Below, piece by piece: positions 1 through 8,982 of a stretch of 64,000 nt of DNA. Both the position numbers and the translations under genes were made by a program. The notes under the pieces were generated by a model, which saw only the letters and a list, made by a program, of their open reading frames with translations, did no database searches and had not been told where the DNA came from. Numbering within the stretch: position 1 is the first letter of the stretch; every line of letters starts with the position of its first letter. Location of the stretch: the NCBI RefSeq assembly GCF_028767125.1, contig NZ_JAKCWP010000007.1, positions 124,001-188,000 of the forward strand. The letters are read 5' to 3'. Source of the DNA: Chelativorans sp. YIM 93263 (GTDB taxonomy: Bacteria; Pseudomonadota; Alphaproteobacteria; Rhizobiales; Rhizobiaceae).

Positions 1-2
1 CC

Positions 3-983
3 GCGAGACGCATGATCGAGAAGGACGGCGCGCTCATGATCACCGGCGGCTCGTCTTCCGGCGTTGCCGTCGCCGTGCAGTCACTCTGCCAGGAAGCCGG
101 TGTGATCTTCATGGCCGGTCTTACGCACTCCAACGATACGACCGGCAAAGACAAGAGGCGTAACGGTTTCCGGCATTTCTTCAACGCTTATATGTCCGGC
201 CAGGCACTGGGGCCGGTGCTTGCCGAAAGCTATGGCAATGACCGCAGGGCCTACCACCTGACCGCCGATTACACCTGGGGCTGGACGCAGGAAGAGTCCA
301 TCAAGGCGACGACGGAGCAGCTCGGCTGGGAAACTGTCGAAACCGTGCGCACGCCGCTCGGCGCCGGCGACTTCTCGCAGTACATCACGCCAGTCGTCAA
401 CTCGGGTGCCGATGTGCTGATCTTGAACCACTACGGCAAGGACATGGTCAATTCCCTGACCCAGGCCGTCCAGTTCGGACTTCGCGAACGGGAGGCGAAC
501 GGCAAGGATTTCCAGATCGTCGTGCCGCTGTTCTCCGAACTGATGGCGCAGGGTGCGGGCGAGGCCATCAAGGGAATTTACGGCACGGCCAACTGGGATT
601 GGAAGCTGGAGAACGACGGCACTCAGGCCTTCACCAAATCCTTTGGCCAGGAATATGGTCAGCCGCCATCCCAGGCCGCACATACGTGTTATGTGCAGGC
701 GCTGCTCTACGCGAATGCCGTTGAAACGGCCGGTACGTTCAACCCCGAGGGCGTGGTGGAAGCGCTCGAGGATCTCGAGTTCGACGGTCTCGGAAACGGC
801 CCGACACTTTATCGCGGCGCCGACCACCAGTGCTTTAAACCGGTTCTGGTGGTGCAGGGCAAAGAGGAGCCGCAGGACAAGTTCGACCTGCTTGAGGTCG
901 TCCGAGAAGTCCCGACCGAGCAGGTCACGTATGATCCGTCCATCTTCGGCGGCGAGCTTGGTGACGTGAACGGCCAGTGCTGA
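3..983 (+). CDS. ABC transporter substrate-binding protein, branched-chain amino acid/amide type (5' partial)
   Basis: This is the C-terminal part of a periplasmic type 1 binding protein of the LivK/HAAT family. The frame is open to the left edge, so the true start and signal peptide lie outside the window; the first in-window ATG (12) is internal. Visible features are an ITGGSSSGVAVAV segment followed by alternating alpha/beta stretches and a C-terminal DVNGQC tail. Permease and ATPase genes (livH, livM, livG, livF) follow in the usual order, so it should give the system its specificity. The ligand cannot be read from the sequence; branched-chain amino acids, amides, urea or aromatic acids are all possible. 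A strong stem-loop lies just after the stop codon. Confidence 0.9.
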   Translation, partial: ARRMIEKDGALMITGGSSSGVAVAVQSLCQEAGVIFMAGLTHSNDTTGKDKRRNGFRHFFNAYMSGQALGPVLAESYGNDRRAYHLTADYTWGWTQEESIKATTEQLGWETVETVRTPLGAGDFSQYITPVVNSGADVLILNHYGKDMVNSLTQAVQFGLREREANGKDFQIVVPLFSELMAQGAGEAIKGIYGTANWDWKLENDGTQAFTKSFGQEYGQPPSQAAHTCYVQALLYANAVETAGTFNPEGVVEALEDLEFDGLGNGPTLYRGADHQCFKPVLVVQGKEEPQDKFDLLEVVREVPTEQVTYDPSIFGGELGDVNGQC

Positions 984-1000
984 AGGACTGCATAACGGGA

Positions 1001-1023
1001 GCGGGCGGCGTGCGGCCGCCCGC
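1001..1023 (+). promoter_or_regulatory. GC-rich intercistronic stem-loop between binding-protein and permease genes
   Basis: A perfect 9 bp stem (GCGGGCGGC at 1001-1009 with GCCGCCCGC at 1015-1023) encloses a 5-base loop. It lies 17 bases after the binding-protein stop and has no following T-run. It could protect the upstream mRNA from 3' decay or attenuate read-through, so that more binding protein than permease is made. That role is inferred from position only. Confidence 0.6.
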
Positions 1024-1088
1024 CTTATCCCGCGTGCGATCCCTCACTGGCTCTAGCTCGCCCCCCCCACGGGCAACGGTGGTTTTGA

Positions 1089-2114
1089 ATGGACGCTTTC
1101 ATAATTCAGCTACTCAACGGATTGGACAAGGGCGGTGCCTACGCGCTGATCGCGCTGGGCCTCACCCTCGTCTTTGGAACACTGGGCGTGGTGAACTTCG
1201 CCCATGGCGCACTCTTCATGCTGGGAGCCTTTGTGGCTGTGGCCGTCCGGCGCATTCTTCAGCTCGAAACGGTGACGGTCGACCCGGACAGGCTCACTCC
1301 CTGGGGGTCCCCCATGGAAATCCGAACGCCGCTCGTTCAGGCATGGCTCGGCGATTTCGGCGAGGTCCTGCTACAATATTCCGTTCCGCTTTCCATTCTG
1401 GTGGCGATTCCGTTCATGCTGGCCGTCGGGCTGGCGATGGAACGTGGGCTTATCCGTTTTTTCTACCGCCGCACCCATGCCGAGCAAATTCTTGTAACCT
1501 TCGGCCTGGCCATCGTGCTTCAGGAGATCATCAAAGCCTTCTTCGGTGCCAACCCTATTCCCGTCAGCGCCCCGGAAGCGCTCGCTGGCAGCGCTAACGT
1601 GGGTGCATGGCTGGGGCTGGAATCCGGCGTTTACTACCCTTGGTGGCGCTTGGTCTATCTCGCGTTCTCCATACTGATGGCGGGCCTTGTGATCGCTTTT
1701 CTACAGTTCACCACCTGGGGTATGGTCGTGCGCGCCGGGATGCAGGACCGCCAGACGGTCGGCTTTCTCGGCATCAACATACAACGCCGCTTTACTGTCG
1801 TATTCGGTATTGCAGCTGCCATCGCCGGGATTGCAGGAGCAATGTACACGCCCATCGTGCCGGCGAACTACCATATGGGTATGGATTTCCTCGTGCTTTC
1901 CTTCGTGGTGGTGGTGGTCGGCGGCATGGGCTCGGTTGCCGGGGCGGTCCTCGCAGGCTTCCTGCTCGGTGTGCTGCAGAGCTTCGTATCCATGAATGAA
2001 GTCAAGGATCTGGTGCCCGGGATCGACCAGGTGATCATTTACCTCGTCGCGGTCGTGGTGCTGCTGGTCCGCCCCCGCGGCCTTATGGGCCGGCGCGGCG
2101 TGATGGAAAACTGA
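1089..2114 (+). CDS. livH: Branched-chain amino acid ABC transporter permease LivH-type
   Basis: This is an inner-membrane permease of the LivH family, one of the two channel-forming subunits of a branched-chain amino acid/amide importer. The 341-residue protein is hydrophobic throughout. It begins with a family-typical segment ([18 protein letters not shown]) and ends in the [10 protein letters not shown] tail common to LivH proteins. A longer than usual soluble insert near residues 55-90 contains a DRLTPWG stretch. The start ATG follows a GGTGG-like ribosome site. The livM start lies one base after its stop, so the two are almost certainly translationally linked. Confidence 0.93.
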   Translation: MDAFIIQLLNGLDKGGAYALIALGLTLVFGTLGVVNFAHGALFMLGAFVAVAVRRILQLETVTVDPDRLTPWGSPMEIRTPLVQAWLGDFGEVLLQYSVPLSILVAIPFMLAVGLAMERGLIRFFYRRTHAEQILVTFGLAIVLQEIIKAFFGANPIPVSAPEALAGSANVGAWLGLESGVYYPWWRLVYLAFSILMAGLVIAFLQFTTWGMVVRAGMQDRQTVGFLGINIQRRFTVVFGIAAAIAGIAGAMYTPIVPANYHMGMDFLVLSFVVVVVGGMGSVAGAVLAGFLLGVLQSFVSMNEVKDLVPGIDQVIIYLVAVVVLLVRPRGLMGRRGVMEN

Positions 2115-2115
2115 G

Positions 2116-3255
2116 ATGCAGATGACAACGCTTCGCCAAGACTTCCTTTTCCTGGCGCTCTTCGCGATCGCCGTCCTTACAATGCCGATCTGGCTTGATC
2201 CGCTGGGCGCGAACTACCCCGATCTGCTCCAGAAATTCGCGATTTACGGTATCTTCGCCATCGGCTTCAACATCCTGTTCGGCCTTACGGGCTATCTCTC
2301 CTTCGGACATGCGGCGTTTCTCGGCGTCGGCTCCTACGCCGCTGTCTGGGCCTTCAAGCTGTTCAGCATGAATGTTGTTCCGGCGCTCCTTCTGGCGATG
2401 ATCGTCGCGGGGCTGTTTTCGGCCGCAATCGGCTATATTTGCCTGCGGCGCGCCGGAATCTATTTCTCCATTCTTACGCTCGCATTCGCCCAGATGTCCT
2501 ACAATCTCGCCTACTCGGTGCTCACACCCATCACCAATGGCGAGACGGGCCTTCAGCTTTCACTTCAGGATGCGCGAATCCTTGACAGGACGTTCGGCAT
2601 CGACGCGACGGGAGGCATTCCGTTTCCAAACTTCTTCGGCCTTACGATGGGCGGCTATGGGGGCTTTTACTTTTGTGCGGTCTTGCTGATCGTGTGTTTC
2701 TTCATCGCCCTGCGCATCGACCGGTCTCCCTTCGGCATGATGCTTCGGGCGATCAAATCCAACCAGAACCGAATGGCCTACACGGGCTTCAACACGCGGC
2801 CTTATGCGATGACCGCTTTCATTATATCGGGCATGTACGCCGGTCTGGCAGGCGCGCTGCTGGCGGCAACAGACCCTCTCGCGGGGGCCGAGCGCATGCA
2901 GTGGACCGCCTCGGGCGAGGTCGTGCTCATGACCATTCTGGGCGGGGCCGGCACCTTGGTCGGGCCGATCGTCGGAGCGGGTGTGATCAAGTATTTCGAG
3001 AACATCTTCTCCGCCTACAATGAGGGCCGGCTGCACGCCATCTTCTCGTTCCTGCCAGACGGGCTCGAAAACTTCTTCGTCACCGTCACCACGCCTTTTG
3101 TTGGCGAGGGCTGGCACCTGACGCTCGGCATCGCCTTCATGCTTGTCGTGATCTTCCTGCCCGGCGGTCTGATGGAGGGTGTGCGCCGAATTCGTTCCCT
3201 CTTCAGCCGACGGAAATCCAAACCCGAGCAAGCCGAACTCGCACCGGCCGAATGA
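2116..3255 (+). CDS. livM: Branched-chain amino acid ABC transporter permease LivM-type
   Basis: This is the second membrane subunit of the importer, pairing with LivH. The 379-residue protein has multiple transmembrane stretches. A conserved [18 protein letters not shown] block sits near residue 55, and a [14 protein letters not shown] block, typical of the LivM coupling region, near residue 275. The C-terminal tail (about residues 350-379) is hydrophilic and rich in Arg, Lys and Glu. It is separated from livH by one base, and its stop overlaps the livG ATG (ATGA). Confidence 0.93.
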   Translation: MQMTTLRQDFLFLALFAIAVLTMPIWLDPLGANYPDLLQKFAIYGIFAIGFNILFGLTGYLSFGHAAFLGVGSYAAVWAFKLFSMNVVPALLLAMIVAGLFSAAIGYICLRRAGIYFSILTLAFAQMSYNLAYSVLTPITNGETGLQLSLQDARILDRTFGIDATGGIPFPNFFGLTMGGYGGFYFCAVLLIVCFFIALRIDRSPFGMMLRAIKSNQNRMAYTGFNTRPYAMTAFIISGMYAGLAGALLAATDPLAGAERMQWTASGEVVLMTILGGAGTLVGPIVGAGVIKYFENIFSAYNEGRLHAIFSFLPDGLENFFVTVTTPFVGEGWHLTLGIAFMLVVIFLPGGLMEGVRRIRSLFSRRKSKPEQAELAPAE

Positions 3256-4028
3256 GGACCACCGTGCCCATGGAGAACACCGTTTTGCACATCGCCGATG
3301 TCGACAAGCGTTTCGGCGGCTTGCACGCGCTTTCCGACATCGATCTGGACGTGAAGGAGGGAACGACCCACGCTATCATCGGACCCAATGGCGCCGGCAA
3401 GTCAACCCTGCTCAACGTCTGCATCGGCCGCCTTGCCCCCGATAGCGGAGCGGTCGTCTTCGACGGTAAAACGATTACCGGAAAGCGGCCCTACGAAATA
3501 AACCAAATGGGGATTGCCCGCGTGTTCCAGACAGCAGAGATCTTTCCCGATCTCACACTGCTACAGAACACGATGATCCCCGCCTTTGCCAAACGTGACG
3601 GCGCCTTCCGCCTGAATGCCTGGCCGATGGTTTCGAGGCAGAGGGAAATCCAGGAGGAGGCGGAGCACTGGCTGCAGGACGTCGGCCTGATCGAGTACAA
3701 GGACCGCCTTGCCTCCAGCCTTTCCCGTGGCGACAAGCGCCGGCTGGAACTTGCCATGGGTTTGGTGCAGCATCCGCGGCTTCTGCTCCTGGACGAGCCG
3801 ACAGCGGGCATGTCGCGCCACGATACAAACGCCACCATTGATCTGTTGATGAAGATCAAGGAACGGGGCATGACCAAGGTCATCATCGAGCACGACATGC
3901 ACGTGGTGTTCTCGCTGGCCGACCGCATTACCGTTCTTGCCCAGGGCCGGATCATCGCCGACGGAAAGCCGGAGGACGTGAAGGGCAACCCTGTTGTACA
4001 GGAAGCCTATCTCGGAGGGACACATTGA
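3252..4028 (+). CDS. livG: Branched-chain amino acid ABC transporter ATP-binding protein LivG-type
   Basis: This is a cytoplasmic ATPase that powers the LivHM importer. The 258-residue protein shows a Walker A (GPNGAGKST), a signature loop read as [13 protein letters not shown] instead of the usual LSGGQ form, a Walker B ([11 protein letters not shown]) and a switch histidine in VIIEHDM. The LSRGDKR variant occurs in LivG-like ATPases of urea and amide systems. The ATG at 3252 overlaps the livM stop. A second in-frame ATG at 3270 lies about 10 bases after an AGGA and is an equally possible start. Confidence 0.93.
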   Translation: MRTTVPMENTVLHIADVDKRFGGLHALSDIDLDVKEGTTHAIIGPNGAGKSTLLNVCIGRLAPDSGAVVFDGKTITGKRPYEINQMGIARVFQTAEIFPDLTLLQNTMIPAFAKRDGAFRLNAWPMVSRQREIQEEAEHWLQDVGLIEYKDRLASSLSRGDKRRLELAMGLVQHPRLLLLDEPTAGMSRHDTNATIDLLMKIKERGMTKVIIEHDMHVVFSLADRITVLAQGRIIADGKPEDVKGNPVVQEAYLGGTH

Positions 4029-4795
4029 TGAATGCCGTAACCATGCCCGATGCCGAGAGAGCGACCGAAGCACCGAAGACAAGCAAAGCAAACGCCTTTT
4101 TCCGCGTGAACGACATCCACGCCTATTACGGCGAAAGCTACATCGTGCAGGGCGTCAGTTTTGAAATCAACGAAGGCGACATCGTAGCCCTGCTGGGGCG
4201 AAACGGCGCCGGCAAGACCTCCACGCTACGCACCCTGGCGCGGGCGGGCGACCCGGAACTCAAGGGCGGTGAAATCTGGCTGAACGACACGGCGGTGCAC
4301 GCCTGCCGGGACTTTCAGGCGGCGGTCGCCGGCATTCAACTCGTTCAGGAAGATCGCAGGATCATTCCCGGCCTGACTGTCGAGGAGAACATCCTCCTGG
4401 CCCAGATCGCCGAGCCGAAGGGCTGGCCGGTGGAGAAGATATACGAGCATTTTCCCCGCTTGGCGGAGCGGCGCAAGCAGGAAGGCGTGACGCTTTCGGG
4501 CGGCGAGCAGCAGATGCTGGCCGTGGCCCGGGCGCTCGCCCGCGACATCAAGCTGTTGTTGCTCGACGAACCCTATGAGGGGCTCGCACCCGTGATCGTG
4601 AAGGAGATCGAGCAGATCGTCGAGCGCATCAAAGCGCTTGGCATCACCACGATCATCGTCGAGCAGAATGCAGTCGCCGCGCTGGAACTCGCCAACCGTG
4701 CACTCATCCTGGATATGGGCCAGATCGTCTTCGACGGCTCGGCCAAGGCCGTGCTTGAGAATGAAGATCTGCGAAACGATTACCTGGCGATTTAG
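4028..4795 (+). CDS. livF: Branched-chain amino acid ABC transporter ATP-binding protein LivF-type
   Basis: This is the second ATPase of the importer, heterodimerising with LivG. The 255-residue protein has Walker A (GRNGAGKTS), the ABC signature (LSGGEQQM), Walker B (LLLLDEPYEGL) and the VEQN switch region. The first 28 residues form a polar extension ahead of the ABC domain. The ATG at 4028 shares its A with the livG stop; a TTG one codon upstream (4025) is possible but less likely. A long palindromic element begins directly after the stop. Confidence 0.93.
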   Translation: MNAVTMPDAERATEAPKTSKANAFFRVNDIHAYYGESYIVQGVSFEINEGDIVALLGRNGAGKTSTLRTLARAGDPELKGGEIWLNDTAVHACRDFQAAVAGIQLVQEDRRIIPGLTVEENILLAQIAEPKGWPVEKIYEHFPRLAERRKQEGVTLSGGEQQMLAVARALARDIKLLLLDEPYEGLAPVIVKEIEQIVERIKALGITTIIVEQNAVAALELANRALILDMGQIVFDGSAKAVLENEDLRNDYLAI

Positions 4796-4796
4796 A

Positions 4797-4929
4797 GCCA
4801 GGACCTATTAATCTGGTCGAAATGGTGTGGGGCTATTTGTTTTGATGGGAGGACTGAAGGCACAGGAATTGTTGGCCATTTTCTCTTCGCCGTTCCAGCG
4901 CCATTTCGATCACATCAAAAGGTCCTGGC
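4797..4929. repeat. Palindromic intergenic element (MITE- or RIME-like), 133 bp
   Basis: Perfect 10 bp outer inverted arms (GCCAGGACCT at 4797-4806 and AGGTCCTGGC at 4920-4929) are followed on each side by exactly 10 less conserved bases (6 of 10 match). A perfect 9 bp inner arm pair follows (TCGAAATGG at 4817-4825 and CCATTTCGA at 4901-4909). The symmetry suggests one evolved palindrome rather than chance. It starts one base after the livF stop and contains no plausible gene. Such elements in Rhizobiales are known as RIMEs or MITEs; assignment to a named family is not possible by eye. Confidence 0.6.
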
Positions 4930-5074
4930 CCTAGACTATCAGGTGGATGGATCCGCCGTTCTTTTCGACAAAAGCGGTACTCCTCGACCCAAAACCCAAC
5001 TTGCTCGGATCAATTTGACGCGACAGCATGGGCCGAAGCGCGATTTTTCGCGCGTAGCTTATCGGGCAGTGCCT

Positions 5075-6112
5075 ATGCGCTATCAACTCGGGCTGATGGC
5101 CGCCGTGCCGGTTGTGGCGGTTCTCCTGTTGGAGGCTGGCCTAAGCCATTTTACTGGCTTGGGCGATCCACCGCTCTTTCAGGCCGATGCGAAGGTCGGC
5201 TATCTGATGGCCCCGAACCAGGAAGTCTACCGCCTGGGCAATCGCATCGCCATCAACGGCTTTCACCAGCGCTCGGAGGAGATCTCCGTGCAGCCGGCAC
5301 CCGGAATCGAGCGCATCTTGTTCCTCGGGGATTCCATCACCTTTGGCATTGCCGCGCTCGACCAGACGCAGACATTCCCCGAGCGTGTGGCATCCCTGCT
5401 GAGGGAATCCGGACGGCCCTCCGAAAGCATCAATGCGTCGGCGGTCTCGTGGGGGCTTGGCAACGAGCGGGCTTATGTCGAGTGCTTCGGCACATTCGGC
5501 AGCCAGATTGCGATCCTGCAGGTCGGGTCCGCGGATCTTCTCCAACCCGCGAGTACCGGAGAAAAGGTGGGTGTCAGCCCGGCTCATCCGGACCGCAAAC
5601 CCGCAAGCGCCATCACGGAGGCCATGCAGCGCGTCGCGCTTCCACGCCTGACAAGCATGCTCGGCCTAGTCACCGATTCCACGGACGAGCCTGTCACACG
5701 GGAAGTGCGCAAAGCGCAGTTCGCGAGGAACATGACTCATTTCGCCCGTCTGGTAGCGCTCGTCCAGGAACAGGGGACAACTCCGATTGTGCTTCTTGTA
5801 CCCGGCTTACCTGAACTGACGACGGAGAATCGCCTCACGCGCTATTCTCCATATCGGGAGCGTTTTCGGACACTAGTAGAGGAGCTTTCCATCCCGCTGA
5901 TAGACCTCTCTGAGGAGTGGGAGGGCAATTCAGATATTCAAGGCTACTATGTGGATGGGACGCACCTGACCGCAGAGGGCAATCTCGTGGTCGCGGCCAG
6001 GATATTTCAGGCATTGGACAATTTGCGCGGAAATGCACGGGTAAAAACGGTGCACGCCGCAAACGCCAAGGTGCAGCCGATTTCGGCCGCTGCGGACCGC
6101 GAGTGTGGCTGA
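5075..6112 (+). CDS. Membrane-anchored SGNH/GDSL-family hydrolase
   Basis: This is a probable esterase or acylhydrolase of the SGNH superfamily, acting in the periplasm. The 345-residue protein starts with a hydrophobic segment (about residues 5-25) that looks like an uncleaved anchor or signal peptide. The block I motif FLGDSITFG holds the nucleophile Ser, and DGTHLT near the C-terminus holds the Asp-x-x-His of block V. The ATG at 5075 was chosen because it precedes the hydrophobic segment. An in-frame GTG at 4943 would add 44 residues, but that stretch has weaker codon bias than the rest. The substrate (polysaccharide acetyl group, lipid or other) cannot be told. It is unlinked to the minus-strand kinase gene that follows. 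Confidence 0.75.
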   Translation: MRYQLGLMAAVPVVAVLLLEAGLSHFTGLGDPPLFQADAKVGYLMAPNQEVYRLGNRIAINGFHQRSEEISVQPAPGIERILFLGDSITFGIAALDQTQTFPERVASLLRESGRPSESINASAVSWGLGNERAYVECFGTFGSQIAILQVGSADLLQPASTGEKVGVSPAHPDRKPASAITEAMQRVALPRLTSMLGLVTDSTDEPVTREVRKAQFARNMTHFARLVALVQEQGTTPIVLLVPGLPELTTENRLTRYSPYRERFRTLVEELSIPLIDLSEEWEGNSDIQGYYVDGTHLTAEGNLVVAARIFQALDNLRGNARVKTVHAANAKVQPISAAADRECG

Positions 6113-6150
6113 ACGCGGCGACGGCAGCTTGTGCGACAAGGCATGGTCTG

Positions 6151-7470
6151 TCAAAGCGGCAGCTCAAGCGTAAACGTGGAGCCGAAGCCGCGCTTGCTTT
6201 CGAACGTCAAGTCGCCCCCGAGCATGTGGGCGAGCCGCCGCGAGAGATGCAATCCCATGCCGACACCATGCACCTCCTTCGTCGTGCTGGCTCTAAAGAA
6301 GGGCTGAAAAAGCATCTGTTTCTCCTCTTCCGGGATTCCGATCCCGCGATCCACGACAGCGATGCGCAGCTGATTGTTGCCTGCGCGCACGCGAATTGTG
6401 ACGGGCTCGGTCTGCGGGGAATATGTAAGGGCATTTGCTAGAAGATTCCCGATGATCTGCTGAAAGAGAATCGGATCCGTGGTGATGCGCGCGGGGACTT
6501 CGTCGCCCGTATCTATACGCACTGTCCGTCCGGGCCGCGCTTCGAGCTGCCGCTCCCGCGCTGTTTCCAGCTCGGCGGTAATGTCACATTCGGCACGGTT
6601 TATGTCGATCTGACCGGCGTCCAGCTTCATGGAATCGAGTGTGGCCTGCATCAGATCGGTCAGGCTCTTCACCGTCGCGCGCACACGGCGCGCCCGCTCG
6701 CTGATTTCCGCGGGTTGTATTGTTTCGCCCTTACGCAGGATGCGCTGCATGGAGGCGTCAATGACGGAAAGCGGGGTTCGGAACTGATGGGATACGAGCG
6801 CGACAAAGCTGCGATAAGCCTCGCGGATTTCCTGTTCGCGCAAGAGCGACATCTGTGCCCGTTGCTCGGCGTCAAACGCGGCGAGCATGCGCCAGGATAT
6901 GAAGGCGCCGATTGCCAGGATGATCATCACTGTCGCGATGACCTGCAGGATTGCGCTGTGCTGCTGGTCAAGTTGGGCGCCCGTTTCGTCCCATTGCGCG
7001 ACCATGGCGCGATTGGCTGCGCGGCCGATCTCGCTGGCGAGTTCGGCAAGCAACTCGTGAAGCGCTTCTGCCTCGCCCCCGGCACGCGCGTCAGCGGAGA
7101 GGAAGGCATCCTCTTGCGCGTAGACCTGTTCCGCGAGCGCGTGTATCGGCTCAAAATGGCCGAGATCGGCGAGATGGCGCCGCTGCGGTCCATCCTCAAG
7201 CAGCGTGAGACGGCTGAGAAGCACATCGTAGCGCAGCCCCAAGATGTCGGCGTCCGCTTCCTCAAGACGCGCTTGGGCCAATGCGATATCTAGCTGCTGG
7301 GTAGCCACCTGAGCCTGCGCGATCGCCCAGAGCATATTGTCGCCCGCCTGCGTGCGCAGTGCCGCTTCCGTATTCCACAGGCGCCACAGGGCAAAGACAA
7401 GGAGGCAGGTGAAAATTAGGATGGCGGCAAGACTGAAGGGATACGCGAGGACACCGCGCCGCAGTCTCAT
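6151..7470 (-). CDS. Sensor histidine kinase with a periplasmic helical sensor domain
   Basis: This is an inner-membrane two-component kinase of 439 residues. Transmembrane segments lie at about 12-31 and 175-196 and flank a mostly helical periplasmic domain of about 140 residues. No clear HAMP domain is visible. The H-box SHQFRTPLSV puts the phosphoacceptor at His228. The ATP-binding domain shows an N-box (NLLANALTYS), G1 (DRGIGIPEE) and a G2-like region (GVGMGLHLSRRLA). Its ATG overlaps the stop of the upstream periplasmic sulfite-oxidase-fold gene, so the two are co-translated and may form one sensory unit. No response regulator is adjacent; the nearest is the REC-LuxR protein at 12483-13559. 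Confidence 0.88.
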   Translation of the reverse strand: MRLRRGVLAYPFSLAAILIFTCLLVFALWRLWNTEAALRTQAGDNMLWAIAQAQVATQQLDIALAQARLEEADADILGLRYDVLLSRLTLLEDGPQRRHLADLGHFEPIHALAEQVYAQEDAFLSADARAGGEAEALHELLAELASEIGRAANRAMVAQWDETGAQLDQQHSAILQVIATVMIILAIGAFISWRMLAAFDAEQRAQMSLLREQEIREAYRSFVALVSHQFRTPLSVIDASMQRILRKGETIQPAEISERARRVRATVKSLTDLMQATLDSMKLDAGQIDINRAECDITAELETARERQLEARPGRTVRIDTGDEVPARITTDPILFQQIIGNLLANALTYSPQTEPVTIRVRAGNNQLRIAVVDRGIGIPEEEKQMLFQPFFRASTTKEVHGVGMGLHLSRRLAHMLGGDLTFESKRGFGSTFTLELPL

Positions 7471-8012
7471 CGGATCTCCAGACGATTGAGCTGCCAGACC
7501 CAGCGATAGTCGTAGCGCAAATCCCGCAGCTCAGCATGATCATCTCGCGGATAGACGATCCAGAGTGGTCCCTTGTCGCGCGGCTCCAGCCGCTCGCCAT
7601 TCATATGGGTAGCAACAACGACATCGAAGCGGGTGAAATCCTCGGCCGGAATGTCGATCACATAGTCGTTGATGGCGCTGGCCGTGACGGTCTCGCCATT
7701 TGCTCCGACAAGCTCCAGCAGGTCGCGCATGTAAAAGCCGTCGAAGCGCTGAATGCCATCTGTGACTACCGTGGTTGTCTCCAGCGTCGCCGGCGGCAGC
7801 TCCTCGAGGAGGGCACGGTCAAAGACCGCCTTCTCACCGCGGTTCGTGTGTTCAATCTCCCCTACCACTTCCAGCAGGATATCACCGGTCGGCTCGCCAA
7901 GCACGCTTTCCCCGGCGTGCGCAGCGGGTATTGGGTCTGCTGCGTAGACAATAAGTGCCAGCACGACGAAAGCACTTAAGGAACGGATTTTACCACCGCC
8001 CTTACCCATCAT
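7467..8012 (-). CDS. Periplasmic protein with an oxidoreductase molybdopterin-binding (sulfite-oxidase-like) fold
   Basis: This is a 181-residue secreted protein. A signal peptide ends near the AAHAGES segment (about residue 34), and the rest resembles the small SUOX-fold domain (oxidoreductase molybdopterin-binding family). Indicative stretches are FDGFYMRDLLELVG, DYVIDIP and LWIVYPRDD. No Cys is present in the mature part, so the usual molybdenum thiolate ligand is missing and enzymatic activity is doubtful. Such cofactor-less forms often sit beside histidine kinases, so a ligand-sensing accessory role is likely here. The start is preceded by GGGGGA at good spacing, and its stop overlaps the kinase start (ATGA). 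Confidence 0.75.
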   Translation of the reverse strand: MMGKGGGKIRSLSAFVVLALIVYAADPIPAAHAGESVLGEPTGDILLEVVGEIEHTNRGEKAVFDRALLEELPPATLETTTVVTDGIQRFDGFYMRDLLELVGANGETVTASAINDYVIDIPAEDFTRFDVVVATHMNGERLEPRDKGPLWIVYPRDDHAELRDLRYDYRWVWQLNRLEIR

Positions 8013-8158
8013 ATGTTTCCCCCATATTTAGTGCGCATTCTGCGCGTCTTTAGCCCCCGCCCGAGGCTATACAGCCCATCCATTCAGACGGGGAGCGCGG
8101 TTATTCTATTGTGCTAGCCTTACGATTCAAAGACCAATGAGATGGGGGAACCAGGACT

Positions 8159-8929
8159 ATGCTCGGCTTCAGGCAAAGGCGCTCTATTCGGACGAGTTGC
8201 GCTGCCAGTTTCGTATTCCTGCTCGCAGCATCCGGTACGACATGGGCGGAGGCCGATGGCCCGGACGCCTGGCGCGTTGTCGATGTCGCGTCCAACGACA
8301 CGCTTAATGCGCGCATGGGCCCAGGCACTAATTATCCGGTCATCGGACAGTTTGCGCATGATGCGCGCGGCCTTACCCAGGTTACATGCGTCCCGCTCGT
8401 CACGGCCGGACAATGGTTCGAGATGAGCGAGGCTGAACGCACCAACCTGCCGCCGCGCTGGTGCCTCATGCAAAGTGCCGATTACAGTCTCAAGGGTTGG
8501 GTCGCGCAGCGCTATCTCGCGGAGGATCATGTGGCCGCAACACCGGCCGCGTCTGAGACGGGGGACGTGGTGGAGATGGCGGAGCGGCTTGTCCGCAGAC
8601 TATACAATGACCATCTTCAGGCCAAGTCCGGCGGCTTCACCAGCCCGCTAAACCCTTCGCGCGCCGGCGATTTCTTCACCGCGCCGCTCGCAGAGTCAAT
8701 TGCCCGCGGCGAGCTTCAGGCCGATCCGCTCTTCGATGCGCAAGATAGTGATATAACGGATCTCCACATCTCGCTCGATGAAGAACGTCCGATGTTTCGC
8801 GGGCTGATCACGGTTAACGCCGATTTCCGCAACTTCGGCCATCCGCGCCGGGCAGTGGTGCGCCTGCGGGTTGAAGACGGCGAACCGCGCATCATCCGTA
8901 TCGAGCATGAGGGCTGGAGCTTCGGATAA
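8159..8929 (+). CDS. Secreted SH3-domain protein of unknown function
   Basis: The 256-residue protein has an N-terminal signal peptide (hydrophobic run at about 14-28, likely cut after TTWA). A bacterial SH3 (type 3) domain follows, recognised by LNARMGPGTNYPVIGQF near residue 50. The C-terminal half (about 135-256) is an alpha/beta domain with a MFRGLITVNADFRNFG strand region and no recognised family. Bacterial SH3 domains of this kind often bind cell-wall or partner peptides in the periplasm. It is divergent from the sensor-kinase pair and convergent with the VWA gene, sharing a stem-loop with the latter. Confidence 0.7.
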   Translation: MLGFRQRRSIRTSCAASFVFLLAASGTTWAEADGPDAWRVVDVASNDTLNARMGPGTNYPVIGQFAHDARGLTQVTCVPLVTAGQWFEMSEAERTNLPPRWCLMQSADYSLKGWVAQRYLAEDHVAATPAASETGDVVEMAERLVRRLYNDHLQAKSGGFTSPLNPSRAGDFFTAPLAESIARGELQADPLFDAQDSDITDLHISLDEERPMFRGLITVNADFRNFGHPRRAVVRLRVEDGEPRIIRIEHEGWSFG

Positions 8930-8944
8930 ACCCGCTACCGGCTG

Positions 8945-8978
8945 AATCCCGCCGGCCGTTGGAGCGACCGGCGGGATT
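8945..8978. terminator. Bidirectional stem-loop between convergent genes
   Basis: A perfect 11 bp stem (AATCCCGCCGG at 8945-8955 with CCGGCGGGATT at 8968-8978) has a 12-base loop. It lies between the ends of the SH3 gene (+) and the VWA gene (-), where a shared terminator is expected. No clear T-run follows on either strand, so termination efficiency is uncertain. Confidence 0.6.
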
Positions 8979-8982
8979 GCTA

